The notes under the pieces are model-generated. The model was given only the letters and a program-made list of their open reading frames with translations. It searched no databases and was not told where the DNA came from. Position numbers and translations under genes: made by a program. DNA of 64,000 bases from Ricinus communis (Eukaryota > Streptophyta > Magnoliopsida > Malpighiales > Euphorbiaceae): contig NC_063264.1 of NCBI RefSeq assembly GCF_019578655.1, forward strand, positions 3,596,001 through 3,660,000, in the 5' to 3' direction. Positions 20,780 through 31,295 of the stretch are shown piece by piece (within the stretch, counting starts at the first letter, position 1; each line of letters starts with the position of its first letter).

Positions 20780-22542
20780 GATTCTTTGGTAAAGGCCGCA
20801 ATTCTTAATAATAATATTGCTTTAAAAAATGTTTTTATTCTTACAAAAGATCTTCAGGAAACTGTTATCTTAGGGACTCCGTTTATCAATTTGATAACTC
20901 CCTTTAAAGTGACAACTGCTGGAATCATTTTCAAAGCTAAAGATTCAAAGATTGTTTTTCCTTTTCTAGAAAAACCAAAAAAGAGAAATTTGAATCTTAT
21001 CAAAGCACATTCCATTTACAATTTTGAAATCAATGCTTTGATCAAAGGTAAACAAACCCATCTTTCTCATCTTCAACAAGATGTGGGTTTGAAGAGAATC
21101 CTAGATCAATCGCAAAATGATTTTGTTCAAAGAAAAATTTCGATTTTCAAATGAAGATTGAGAATGAACTCACATTCGATCTTCCAAATGCTTTTTGGAA
21201 TCGAAAGCAACATATGGTAGATTTGCCATATGAAAACGATTTTTCAGATAAGCAAATCCCTACTAAAGCCAGACCCATTCAGATGAATGAGTTTTTAGAA
21301 AGCCATTGCAGATTAGAGATTAAAGATCTTGAGTCTAAGGGTTTAATTACAAAGTCTAGATCACCTTGGTCTTGTGCAGCTTTCTATGTCAATAAGAATA
21401 GTGAAATAGAAAGAAACTCCTAGGCTAGTGATCAACTATAAACCCCTGAACAAAGCTCTTAAGTGGATTAGGTATCCTATTCCAAATAAGAAAGATCTTT
21501 TACAAAAGCGCATTCTGCATTCATCTTTTCAAAGTTTGACATGAAATCGGGATTTTGGCAAATCCGGATTGATCCAAAAGATCGTTACAAAACGGCATTT
21601 ACAGTCCCATTCGGCCAATATGAGTGGAATGTCATGCCTTTTGGATTAAAAAATGCCCCTTCTGAATTTCAGAAAATCATGAATGACATTTTTAATCCAT
21701 TTTCAAAGTTCTGCATTGTCTACATAGATGATGTTTTAATCTTTTCAAATTCCATTGAACAACATTTTAAACACCTAGAAACGTTTTTCTATGTTGTTAA
21801 GAAAAATGGTTTAGTGGTTTCAAAGTCTAAGATATCTCTTTTTCAAACGAAAATTAGATTTCTTGGTCATTACATCTCTCGGGGTACAATTACTCCAATT
21901 GAGAGATCCCTTGCATTCACTTCAAAGTTTCCAGATAAAATTTTGGAAAAAACCCAACTTCAAAGATTTCTTGGTAGTTTAAATTATGTTATGGATTTTT
22001 ATCCTAATTTAAACTGTCTTGCAAAGCCCTGCATGATAGGCTAAGGAAAAACCCCCTCCTTGGTCCGATCAACATACAAAGATAGTCCAAAGCATTAAAA
22101 AACAAGTTTTAGAAATTCCTTGCATCTAGGCCGATCCTTCCGCATTTAAGATTGTAGAAACGGATGCATCGGGGAGTTAGGTTACGGTGGGATTCTTAAG
22201 CAAGTCCAAAATTCCAAAGAATGTATTGTCCAGTTTACTTCTGCTCACTGGAACGATACTCAAAAGAATTATTCTACTATCAAAAAGGAAATCCTTTCGA
22301 TAGTTCTCTGTATTTCTAAATTTCAAAGCGATCTTTTAAATCAAAAATTTCTTTTAAGGATTGATTGCAAATCTGCAAAAGAAGTTTTACAAAAAGATGT
22401 CCAAAATATAGCTTCAAAACAAATTTTCGCCCGTTGGCAAGCTATCTTATCTGTTTTTGATTTTGAGATTGAATTTATTCGAGGAGAATCAAATTCTATT
22501 CCTGACTTTCTAACCAGAGAGTTTTTACAAAAACAGGAGTGA
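20780..22542 (+). pseudogene. Copy A: reverse transcriptase and RNase H region
   Basis: Continues the polyprotein with several breaks: a stop before 20786, a frame change near 21150, a stop at 21421-21423, another frame change near 21510 and more beyond 22040. The RT active-site motif YIDD lies at 21721-21732, in an open stretch 21541-22044. The RNase H domain follows and ends at a stop at 22540-22542. Not able to make a working polymerase as it stands. Confidence 0.85.
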
Positions 22543-22548
22543 TACAAA

Positions 22549-24006
22549 ATGCCAAGAAAATCGAAATCTAAAGAAGAAAAGTCCACGGCCTCTTCAAAAC
22601 CGGCCAAAATTCAAAGCCCAGTGAAGGAAGTCCTCCCTTCAACTTCAAAGCCCATCAGGACTTGGACTGAGATAATCCAAGAAGAAATTAATCAACCGGA
22701 TCCAATTCAACCTCAGATGGATCCTTTCAAAGCCGATCAAACCAAACAAATTCAGGAATGGCTTGCCCAAACAAGACCCCTGAATTCATTCAAAGAGTAG
22801 AAGAATACAAAGACAAATGGTTCAATCACAACCGAACCATCTACAAAGCAAATCATTCCAAAGCCAGAAGCGACTCCAAAGTCGTCCTCTTCCTCTACAA
22901 AGGGTAAAGGTATATTATCTATCCCTTTTCAAAATACCGAGATAGAGATTTTCCCTCCAAATCTATCTCAAAACTCAAATAGTCTTTCAAAGCCAAACTC
23001 TCAGGAGATTGTTTTGACACAATCAAAACGTTTTAAATCAAATGAGTATTTGGAAAAACCTATTTTTCAAAATGTTTTAACCATTGAGGAAGGATTTTGC
23101 ACAGAAAGCCCCTCAAAATTGGTTTCAAAGATTTTCCCTCCAGGTTGGTTTTTTAAACCATGGAATATTTCAAAGCCTCAAGCTTATTACCAGTCAATCC
23201 TTGAGGTTACTGGTTCAGCCAAATTCAAGCACTTCAAAAAAGACAAAGCCCATAAAGACCCTGCATATTCAACATGCACAATCCAAAGAATCCTTCACCC
23301 GTCTGATTGGGGTATGGATTTACACTCTCTTCGTTCCTTCCCTACTTCTCTAAAAAGAACCTACCCTTCAAATCTTAACACCTCTTTCTCCTATTGGGAT
23401 TACCAGCAAGCCTGGTTCAATACCTTTCTTATCCAAAACGAAGGAAGAAGCCACTCCTGGCTATTCTACTTCGACACCAATATCCAAACCTCCAAAATCC
23501 CTTACTGGTTTAAACAGTGGTGGAATTACTACGGTAATGCCCCTGAGACTCTTATTCCCGAAGTCTTACCCCTGTTCAACCTATTCAAAGCAAATTACAA
23601 ACCAAATTCCATGGAAAAGCGTTTTCCCCCGCTTCTCCTTTTCTGTTCAAATTTCTTTTTACCCTGGGTATGTGTATGGTACTTTCACTTCAATCTGCTT
23701 CCAGATGGTGAGATTACACTTATCCGTCGATTCAAAGTAAAATGGTGGGATAAATTCAACCACCAAGACAAACTGTCCCTAAAAGCCGTTCAAAACTTCT
23801 TGACCAAACATAGCTTCTTGCCTCCTCCTAAAGAACAAACAACGTTCTTGGCACAGAAGTCTTTTCTCCTTCCAAAGCTTACTTTAAATCAAGAAGATTT
23901 CCTACAACTTATAAAACAGTTGTCGAAGCGACTTCTTCTAAAGGCAAATCCAAAGCCTCATCATCATCCTCTTCCAAAGGTTAATCTTCGCATTCGATTT
24001 GGATGA
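22549..24006 (+). pseudogene. Copy A: viral second ORF, function unknown
   Basis: Starts with ATG six bases after the RNase H stop. The first part (22549-22800) is Lys/Ser/Pro-rich. After a frameshift near 22770 the frame continues and the long part 23014-24006 (330 codons) is open. It is rich in Trp, Phe and Tyr, with blocks such as HSWLFYFD and WFKQWWNYYG. Florendoviruses are described with a second ORF of unknown role; this fits. I do not assign a function. Confidence 0.7.
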
Positions 24007-24140
24007 TCCGGTAGGGAGACGATTGTTATGGGATACTCAAAATCTCATAAATATTATCTCCTTCTTTTAAAGCCCATGGGTTAAAAACCAGAAATGGTAG
24101 CCCAAGGTTATTTGTGTTGGGCCAAAAAGCCCACACTAAA

Positions 24141-24215
24141 GCCCACAAAAAGAAAAAGAAAAAGAAAAAGAAAAAGAAAAGAAAAAGAAAAGAAAAGAAA
24201 AGACAAAAGAAAAAA
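24141..24215 (+). repeat. Purine-only (AAAAAG)n tract in the viral intergenic region
   Basis: A run of A and G only, built mainly on AAAAAG and AAAAG units, between the second ORF and the viral TATA box. It could be an ordinary expansion or part of the promoter. Confidence 0.8.
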
Positions 24216-24406
24216 CAAAAGTCAAAAAAGCAAAAGATTCTTTCAAGACATGGCCGACAACTTTCTCAAAAGGCGGTTGGCATTATCAAAAGACTCCAAA
24301 GCATGTGAAGAATCTCCACAAGACTCCAAAGACAAGTGGAATCATTTCTACTCCACTAAGCAAAGCATCCAAAGCCCGTGACAAGTATCCAAAGCTCCAA
24401 GACCTC

Positions 24407-24414
24407 TATAAATA
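24407..24414 (+). promoter_or_regulatory. TATA box of the viral genomic RNA promoter
   Basis: TATAAATA in CCTCTATAAATAGAGG, a typical plant pararetrovirus promoter core. Transcription should start near 24440. A poly(A) signal AATAAA at 24667-24672 lies about 230 bases downstream of the expected start, as in caulimovirids, where the terminally redundant RNA passes it once before being processed. Confidence 0.75.
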
Positions 24415-24657
24415 GAGGAGTCCTCCTTCTTCATCCCTCAGAATTTAGAATTCAGAACTTAGAAGAGAGAAGAAAGATTGAAAGCTCTTCCTGAGTCTAA
24501 TTCTCACAGAAGAAATTAGAGTGAAAAGAGTGAGTGAGAGAGAGAGAAATCTTGTAACTCCTCTTGTAAGTCTATATTCTTCTTGTTTCAAAGTTTTACA
24601 AAGTTGTATGTTTGTTTAAAGCTTTCAAAGTTGTTTATATGTTTATGTTCAAAGCCT

Positions 24658-25063
24658 GTTATTATCAATAAAGCATTCAAAGTTTATCTTCTTTATTTAT
24701 CTTCTTCTTCTTTCCCCATCATCAAGTGTATGCTCTGTGCTTGCCTCGTAAGAGGATCCTGCACATCAGAAACTTGTTGGTTCTTTCTGTTCAAATTTAT
24801 TTTCAGATCTATAAGTTTATAGGCTGGAAAACAGATTCTGCAAGAGCATTAAAAGCTCCTGTTATTATCAATAAAGCATTCAAAGTTTATCTTCTTTATT
24901 TATCTTCTTCTTCTTTCCCCATCATCAAGTGTATGCTCTGTGCTTGCCTCGTAAGAGGATCCTGCACATCAGAAACTTGTTGGTTCTTTCTGTTCAAATT
25001 TATTTTCAGATCTATAAGTTTATAGGCTGGAAAACAGATTCTGCAAGAGCATTAAAAGCTCCT
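24658..25063 (+). repeat. 203-bp tandem duplication in the viral leader
   Basis: Units 24658-24860 and 24861-25063 appear identical by eye. Each contains the AATAAA poly(A) signal (24667-24672 and 24870-24875). Because the duplication is in the leader between promoter and primer site, it adds no coding change. Near identity suggests it is young, or was present in the virus at integration. Confidence 0.9.
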
Positions 25064-25164
25064 ACAGGCTGCTTAGAGCGTGAATCTGGTTACAACGCCA
25101 CGAACTTAGATCTAAATCTTCACTGCTTAATATTTCCTTCTATTTCCTAGATCTCGTTTTAATT

Positions 25165-25177
25165 TGGTATCAGAGCC
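25165..25177 (+). other. Met-tRNA primer-binding site of copy B
   Basis: TGGTATCAGAGCC, complementary to initiator tRNA-Met, about 725 bases downstream of the expected RNA start. It divides leader from polyprotein gene in the head-to-tail arrangement. Confidence 0.85.
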
Positions 25178-25342
25178 AATTGGGTTCCGGGATTAGAAGC
25201 ATATCTACATTACAAAGATTTTAAATTCATTTTAGACTGCATCAGGTTTCCTATAGGCAAGTTCTGTTCATTTTATCGCATAGTAAGTCCCGACAGAGTC
25301 GTGGTCCGAGCTTGTCTAGAAAGTTATTTTGGTTTAGGTTAA

Positions 25343-26426
25343 AATGAATTTAGAACCTTTCTTCGTAGATCTTCTTTTTCTCAAATTCTTCCGCCTCTGA
25401 ATCATCGAGGTACAAGGTCTAGTAAATAGTGAAGAAATCACTATTGAAGATTTTTCAAAGCATATTGACGATTGGGAAATACCCAAAGTCCAAAAGAAAC
25501 AAATTTATGAGTTTTCAAAGTTCCCTCTCTTCAAGACTGATTTTACAATCAAGACTGAAGAAAGAGATATCCAAATTTCAAAACCTTTTGAAGAGATTTA
25601 TCTCTTAAATCCAAAGACCCTCCAAAAGCATATGGAAAAGGATTATAAGTATATCCACATAGGTCTAGTCCAGGGTAGGTATTAAGCCCTTACCGGAGAA
25701 GGTCTAGATACTTCCATATTAGTCCTTAGGGATGCTAGGTTTACAAATTTCTATGATTCACTGTTGAGTCGAGCCTCAATAAAGGACCCATTTCTTTCAA
25801 TTGTTTTCCAAATATCACGATTTCTTTAAACGATAAAAATGTTTTAAAAAGCATCGTTCTTCAAATCAAAACTCACAATTACAAAATGCTTGAAGGATCT
25901 ATTCCGATAGCATTAATTTTCAAAATTCATTACAAAGCTATGATTTACGCCTTTGGTTCCAAACACAAGCTTCACTCACCAAAAGGAGAAACACTGTTCC
26001 TACAAACAGATCTATCCAAATCCAATGCAACTATTCCAAAAACCATTCAATGGAAAGACATTACACTTCCAGAAGAATGGATCCTTGAAGGTGCAACCCA
26101 ACCTACTTCTCCAAAGCAAACAGAACCAAACACAAACCTTAAACACATAGCCCAATATCCAGATGGAAAGGTAAAGATCTCATTCAACAGAAAGTCAACT
26201 TCCTCTAGATTTTCTGATGATGGTTCTTCAACCTCGACCATAGATATTGGAAGGGTATCCAAAATTCCTTCTGTTATCTATGCCCCTTACAAAGAACCAA
26301 TTCCATCTAAAACTCAACCCAGATTTTCAACATCTGATGTTCCAAATATACTTCAGAATGTTGATTACCAAAGCAACATCCCAAGACCAGTCTACACTGA
26401 TCCAAAGAATGATGACGAAGATATAG
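25343..26426 (+). pseudogene. Copy B: viral leader end and movement protein N-terminal part
   Basis: Follows directly on copy A in head-to-tail fashion. It preserves the start of the polyprotein gene missing from copy A. An ATG at 25343 is followed by an early stop. A frame open from about 25400 runs into the movement-protein region, which is shifted by small indels near 25670-25770. The C-terminal stretch is open from 25886. At 26423-26427 the viral sequence switches to the opposite strand. Confidence 0.8.
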
Positions 26427-26793
26427 ATAATATACCTTTACCCTTTGTAGAGGAAGAGGACGACTTTGGAGTCGCTTCTGGCTTTGGAATGATTTGCTTT
26501 GTAGATGGTTCAGACAGGGATTGAACCATTTGTCTTTTGTATTCTTCTACTCTTTGAATGAATTCAGGGTCTTGGGCAAGCCATTCCTGAATTTGTTTGG
26601 TTTGATCGGCTTTGAAAGGATCCATCTGAGGTTGAATTGGATCCGGTTGATTAATTTCTTCTTGGATTATCTCAGTCCAAGTCCTGATGGGCTTTGAAGT
26701 TGAAGGGAGGACTTCCTTCACTGGGCTTTGAATTTTGGCCGGTTTTGAAGAGGCCGTGGACTTTTCTTCTTTAGATTTCGATTTTCTTGGCAT
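26427..26793 (-). pseudogene. Copy C: N-terminal part of the viral second ORF
   Basis: ATG at 26793-26791. It matches the first part of the second ORF of copy A, and continues in frame where copy A is frameshifted near 22770. It stops where the inverted segment joins copy B (equivalent to 22921 in copy A), so the larger Trp-rich part is missing. Confidence 0.8.
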
Positions 26794-26799
26794 TTTGTA

Positions 26800-28560
26800 T
26801 CACTCCTGTTTTTGTAAAAACTCTCTGGTTAGAAAGTCAGGAATAGAATTTGATTCTCCTCGAATAAATTCAATCTCAAAATCAAAAACAGATAAGATAG
26901 CTTGCCAACGGGCGAAAATTTGTTTTGAAGCTATATTTTGGACATCTTTTTGTAAAACTTCTTTGTGATTTGCAATCAATCCTTAAAAGAAATTTTGATT
27001 TAAAAGATCGCTTTGAAATTTAGAAATACAGAGAACTATCGAAAGGATTTCCTTTTTGATAGTAGAATAATTCTTTTGAGTATCGTTCCAGTGAGCAGAA
27101 GTAAACTGGACAATACATTCTTTGGAATTTTGGACTTGCTTAAGAATCCCACCGTAACCTAACTCTGATGCATCCGTTTCTACAATCTTAAATGCAGAAG
27201 GATCAGCTAGATGCAGGCAAGGAATTTCTAAAACTTGTTTTTTAATGCTTTGGACTATCTTTGTATGTTGATCAGACCAAGGAGGGGGGTTTTTCCTTAG
27301 CCTATCATGCAGGGGCTTTGCAAGACAGTTTAAATTAGGATAAAAATCCATAACATAATTTAAACTACCAAGAAATCTTTGAAGTTGGGTTTTTTCCAAA
27401 ATTTTATCTGGAAACTTTGAAGTGAATGCAAGGGATCTCTCAATTGGAGTAATTGTACCCCGAGAGATGTAATGACCAAGAAATCTAATTTTCGTTTGAA
27501 AAAGAGATATCTTAGACTTTGAAACCACTAAACCATTTTTCTTAACAACATAGAAAAACGTTTCTAGGTGTTTAAAATGTTGTTCAATGGAATTTGAAAA
27601 GATTAAAACATCATCTATGTAGACAATGCAGAACTTTGAAAATGGATTAAAAATGTCATTCATGATTTTCCGAAATTCGGAAGGGCATTTTTAATCCAAA
27701 AGGCATGACATTCCACTCATATTGGCCGAATGGAATTTGTAAATGCCGTTTTGTAACGATCTTTTGGATCAATCCGGATTTGCCAAAATCCCGATTTCAT
27801 GTCAAACTTTGAAAAGATGAATGCGAATGCGCTTTTGTAAAAGATCTTTCTTATTTGGAATAGGATACCTAATCCACTTAAGAGCTTTGTTCGGGGGTTT
27901 ATAGTTGATCACTAGCCTAGGAGTTCCTCTTTCTATTTCACTATTCTTATTGACATAGAAAGTCGCACAAGACCAAGGTGATCTAGACTTTGTAATTAAA
28001 CCCTTAGACTCAAGATCTTTAATCTCTAATCCTGCAATGGCTTTCTAAAAACTCATTCATCCGAATGGGTCCGGCTTTAGTAGGGATTTGCTTATCCGAA
28101 AATCGTTTTCATATGGCAAATCTACCATATGTTGCTTTCGATTCCAAAAAGCATTTGGAAGATCGGAGCGAGTTCATTCTCAATCTTCATTTGAAAATCA
28201 GAAATTTTTCTTTGAACAAAATCATTTTGCAGTTGATCTAGGATTCTCTTCAAACCCACATCTTGTTGAAGATGAGAAAGATGGGTTTGTTTACCTTTGA
28301 TCAAAGCATTGATTTCAAAATTGTAAATGGAATGTGCTTTGATAAGATTCAAATTTCTCTTTTTTGGTTTTTCTAGAAAAGGAAAAACAATCTTTGAATC
28401 TTTAGCTTTGAAAATGATTCCAGCAGTTGTCACTTTAAAGGGAGTTATCAAATTGATAAACGGAGTCCCTAAGATAACAGTTTGCTGAAGATCTTTTGTA
28501 AGAATAAAAACATTTTTTAAAGCAATATTATTATTAAGAATTGCGGCTTTACCAAAGCAA
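26800..28560 (-). pseudogene. Copy C: RNase H and reverse transcriptase region
   Basis: Inverted counterpart of 20780-22542. RNase H ends at the stop 26802-26800. The RT motif YIDD lies at 27621-27610, inside the open stretch 27663-26983, which extends further into RNase H than in copy A. Frameshifts occur near 26970 and around 27670-27850. Confidence 0.85.
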
Positions 28561-30890
28561 TCTTAATCTTTGAAGAATTGGCTGAAGTCAGCCTTTCTTT
28601 GGTTTCTTGATGAAACCTTCTAGGAACCAGTTCGCAGTTGATACAATTGAGGTCTGCTCCGTATCAAACAACGCGATGGTTTCTATCTGGAAATCACCAG
28701 GGAAAACAAGCTTTATTTGAATCAAATATTTTCTTGAAGTAATTTCCTTTAAAACATTGATAAAGTTTTCAGGAACATTTTCAGACACTTCAAGGTTTTG
28801 AAAATCATTTTCCTCATCAGAATCAGAATCACTATTCTGCTTGAGGATCAAGCTTTGGAGCAAAACAGAATCATTTTGTTGTTTTTCTTTCAACTCTTTG
28901 AGTTCTGTTTTGATGGTTTTAATCTCCTTCTGGAGTTCCTGAACAGTAGGAAGAGGGTTTTTCAACTTCTTCCCTTTGTCCAAAATCATAGTAAGATCAT
29001 AAGTATTCTTACTAGAAGAAGGAACCAGAGATTCAGTTTTTAAAATTTCTTTTAAAACTTGCTTTTGAATAAGAGGATCACTAATATGCTTTACAGCTTC
29101 AAGAAGAGCTTCTTGTTGCCTAGTGAGCATATTAATGTTCTTTGAAGAGCTCTCTGAATCTGTCTCAGAACAATCAGTTGAGGTTTTGATTTCATCGATT
29201 TGAAATTCTTCCTCACTGTTTGAGAACTCTGATTCGGATGAATCAACTAGAAGAGCGAAATCTTTTGCAAAACTTCTTCTTCTATTTGAAGCTCATGGAG
29301 TCTTTTGGAAAACTTACAATACTTCGAAGTATGGCCTTTCTTACCACATTTGAAGCATGTAATTTTTGAAAAATCCTTTTTTGAATCATTCTTTGGAAAT
29401 TTAGAATGAAATTTGGAAGAAGATGGCTTTTTATAGAAATTCTCCTTGCTTTTAGAAGGCTTTCTATATTTGGAAAATCGTTTCTTTTTGAAAGACTTTG
29501 AATCAACTTTGCATTTCCCTTTGCAACTAGACACGGGCTCTATTGGGTTGTACTCAAACTACCTAGTTCCTGCCTAGTCTTTTTCATCTCCCATTTGAGT
29601 TGTCTTTGAAGCTTAAGGTCATGACAAATCTTTAAACCTTCTTTCCGGGTTAGACTAACTAACTCACCATAAGTGTAGAAATCATAAGGGATTTGACCGC
29701 TATGGGCTTCTCTTATGGTATTCTAACTCTTTCACCTAAAATCTTAGGTAAACTGGGCTAAGAACTTTTCTTTCCGGAAGGTTGGCTAGAATCTTCCCTA
29801 AGCATGACTCTGGTTAGGAAAGTGTCTTTGTAACTTTGGAAATTGCTAAGCTTCTTACAGGGTGAGGTTGCTAAGGAGCTCGGCATTTTTGTCTTTGAAG
29901 AGAGAAGGGTCTCCTATGAAATGTAGGAAATAGTGAGGATTAGGGTTGAAACCGCCTCAATTGGATTTCCTATTTCATCTAGGATTGGAGTTCCTTCTAC
30001 TGTTGTTTGGATAGCTCCTAGGATTTGGAGTTCTTTGTGCTTGAGTGAGATGATAATCCCACCATCCTTTTAAGCGGCCGGAAAATCCAAATTTATCGGG
30101 AGCTCAAAGAATGGCTCTATCGGAGGTACCACTTTGGGTTTTGTAGGCATTGGCTGCCATGGTCATCTGTTGCAAGAGACCAAGGATGTTGTATTCAGAC
30201 ATTCCATCTATATTCCATTCATAGACGGAGGAGGCATTGAATCTAGACTGGGTTAGGATGTTGTTCCTATTCTCAATTCCTAGATCTGGAGCAGTACTCC
30301 TAGGAGTATTCCAGGATAATCTAGGGGCTTGGATTCCCAATCTGTTGATATTGAAGGGTTTTGGAATGGGGCTTTCAAGCTCTGAATCGTTAGACTCATC
30401 GCTTTGGGCTTGTCCTATAGCACTGATATTCCTACTACTTTGAGGAGTATCTGGTACTAGGTTTTTGGACGACTCAGAGGTTGCTAACCTACTTAAATTT
30501 CTCCTGATCGCTTTGGCAAACTCAGTTTGCTTTTGGAAATGGTCTTGGCTCGGCTTTGTAAGCTGATAAGGCTTAAAAACTGGGTTTTTAAGCTTTTCTG
30601 ACTGGTTCGACTCTTTTGGTTGACCAGTACTAGGGATTGGAGATGTCACCACTACAGGGGGCTTTTGAATCTGGTTTTCTATTCTAACCAGTTGCTTTCC
30701 TATAGTGTTTAGACAGGTGTTCGAATAATTGTTCACATTGAACAATATTCTTGACATTCTTTTCAAGGTCTTCGCCTACCAATTTGTAAGGTGTAGCCTC
30801 TATCTCACTCTCTCCATAAGGAATGGTTATCTTCCTAAGGGGAGGATGTTCAGACTGGACAGTTAGGTTTTCTCCTACCTTCCACTCAGG
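28561..30890 (-). pseudogene. Copy C: capsid, zinc knuckle and protease region
   Basis: Inverted counterpart of the capsid/protease part of copy A. The CX2CX4HX4C knuckle is intact at 29357-29316. A one-base deletion at about 28660 breaks the frame inside the protease active-site motif, so the Asp-Thr-Gly triad is lost in this copy. A TGA near 30104-30102 ends the frame close to where copy A has its TAA, but the lesion differs. Confidence 0.85.
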
Positions 30891-30901
30891 GGCTTTGTTC
30901 C

Positions 30902-31244
30902 TTACTCGTGTGGACTAATACTCTTATCTTTAAAAGGATATGAGTGACCATGCTCTTTGCAATAAATTTGAAACCAAACAAAAAATTTGATTTGGGCTTT
31001 GTTTTGAATACAAAATTGATAGTATTTTTCCTGAATACTATCTTTTTCTTTTAAAAAATTCTTAAAAAACCAAAGTTTCTTAAGATGGTTTTTCTTTGAA
31101 TAGAAATCTTCATGCAAGAGTTTTTTATCAATTTCAAACTCTTTTGAAATCATGTTGATCTCAGCTTCAAGGTTTTGGGTAATGGCCGATGGTGATGGTG
31201 AAGATGGGGTAGAGGTCATCTCTATATCTTCGTCATCATTCTTT
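30902..31244 (-). pseudogene. Copy C: movement protein C-terminal part
   Basis: Matches copy A from about 18092 onwards in inverted orientation. Its outer end (31244-31222) repeats, in opposite orientation, the 23 bases at 26404-26426 of copy B. The open stretch continues a few codons into the right flank to 31255 by chance. Confidence 0.85.
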
Positions 31245-31245
31245 A

Positions 31246-31266
31246 GAGATGACATTATGTCATCTC
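31246..31266. repeat. Near-perfect palindrome at the right edge of the viral locus
   Basis: Ten-base arms GAGATGACAT and ATGTCATCTC around a single T. It overlaps the 14-bp direct repeat shared with the left edge and is followed at once by (TA)8 (31267-31282) and (TG)n. Confidence 0.85.
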
Positions 31267-31295
31267 TATATATATATATATATGTGTGTGTGTGT

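Larger units (their letters stand above)
17048..31260. mobile_element. Composite endogenous caulimovirid locus, florendovirus-like, rearranged
   Basis: The order of parts is: an inverted leader scrap (17104-17250, minus); copy A (17251-25164, plus) with MP, capsid/zinc knuckle, protease, RT, RNase H, second ORF, promoter and leader; copy B (25165-26426, plus) with primer site and MP start; copy C (26423-31244, minus) running from the N-terminus of the second ORF back to the MP C-terminus. A single MP-first polyprotein plus a separate second ORF and a Met-tRNA primer site are the layout described for florendoviruses, an endogenous plant caulimovirid group. The head-to-tail distance from copy A to the same point in copy B is 8325 bases including a 203-base duplication, so the circular genome was about 8.1 kb. 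All reading frames are broken. Insertion is flanked by TA repeats and a 14-bp direct repeat AGATGACATTATGT (17048-17061, 31247-31260). Confidence 0.9.

Noticed and set aside
24094..24381. Lys-rich ORFs over the (AAAAAG)n tract
   Set aside because: Simple-sequence translation without a conserved domain, lying between the second ORF and the viral TATA box.
24583..25150. Overlapping plus-strand ORFs of 73-99 codons with repeated protein sequence
   Set aside because: They are a by-product of the 203-bp tandem duplication in the non-coding viral leader.
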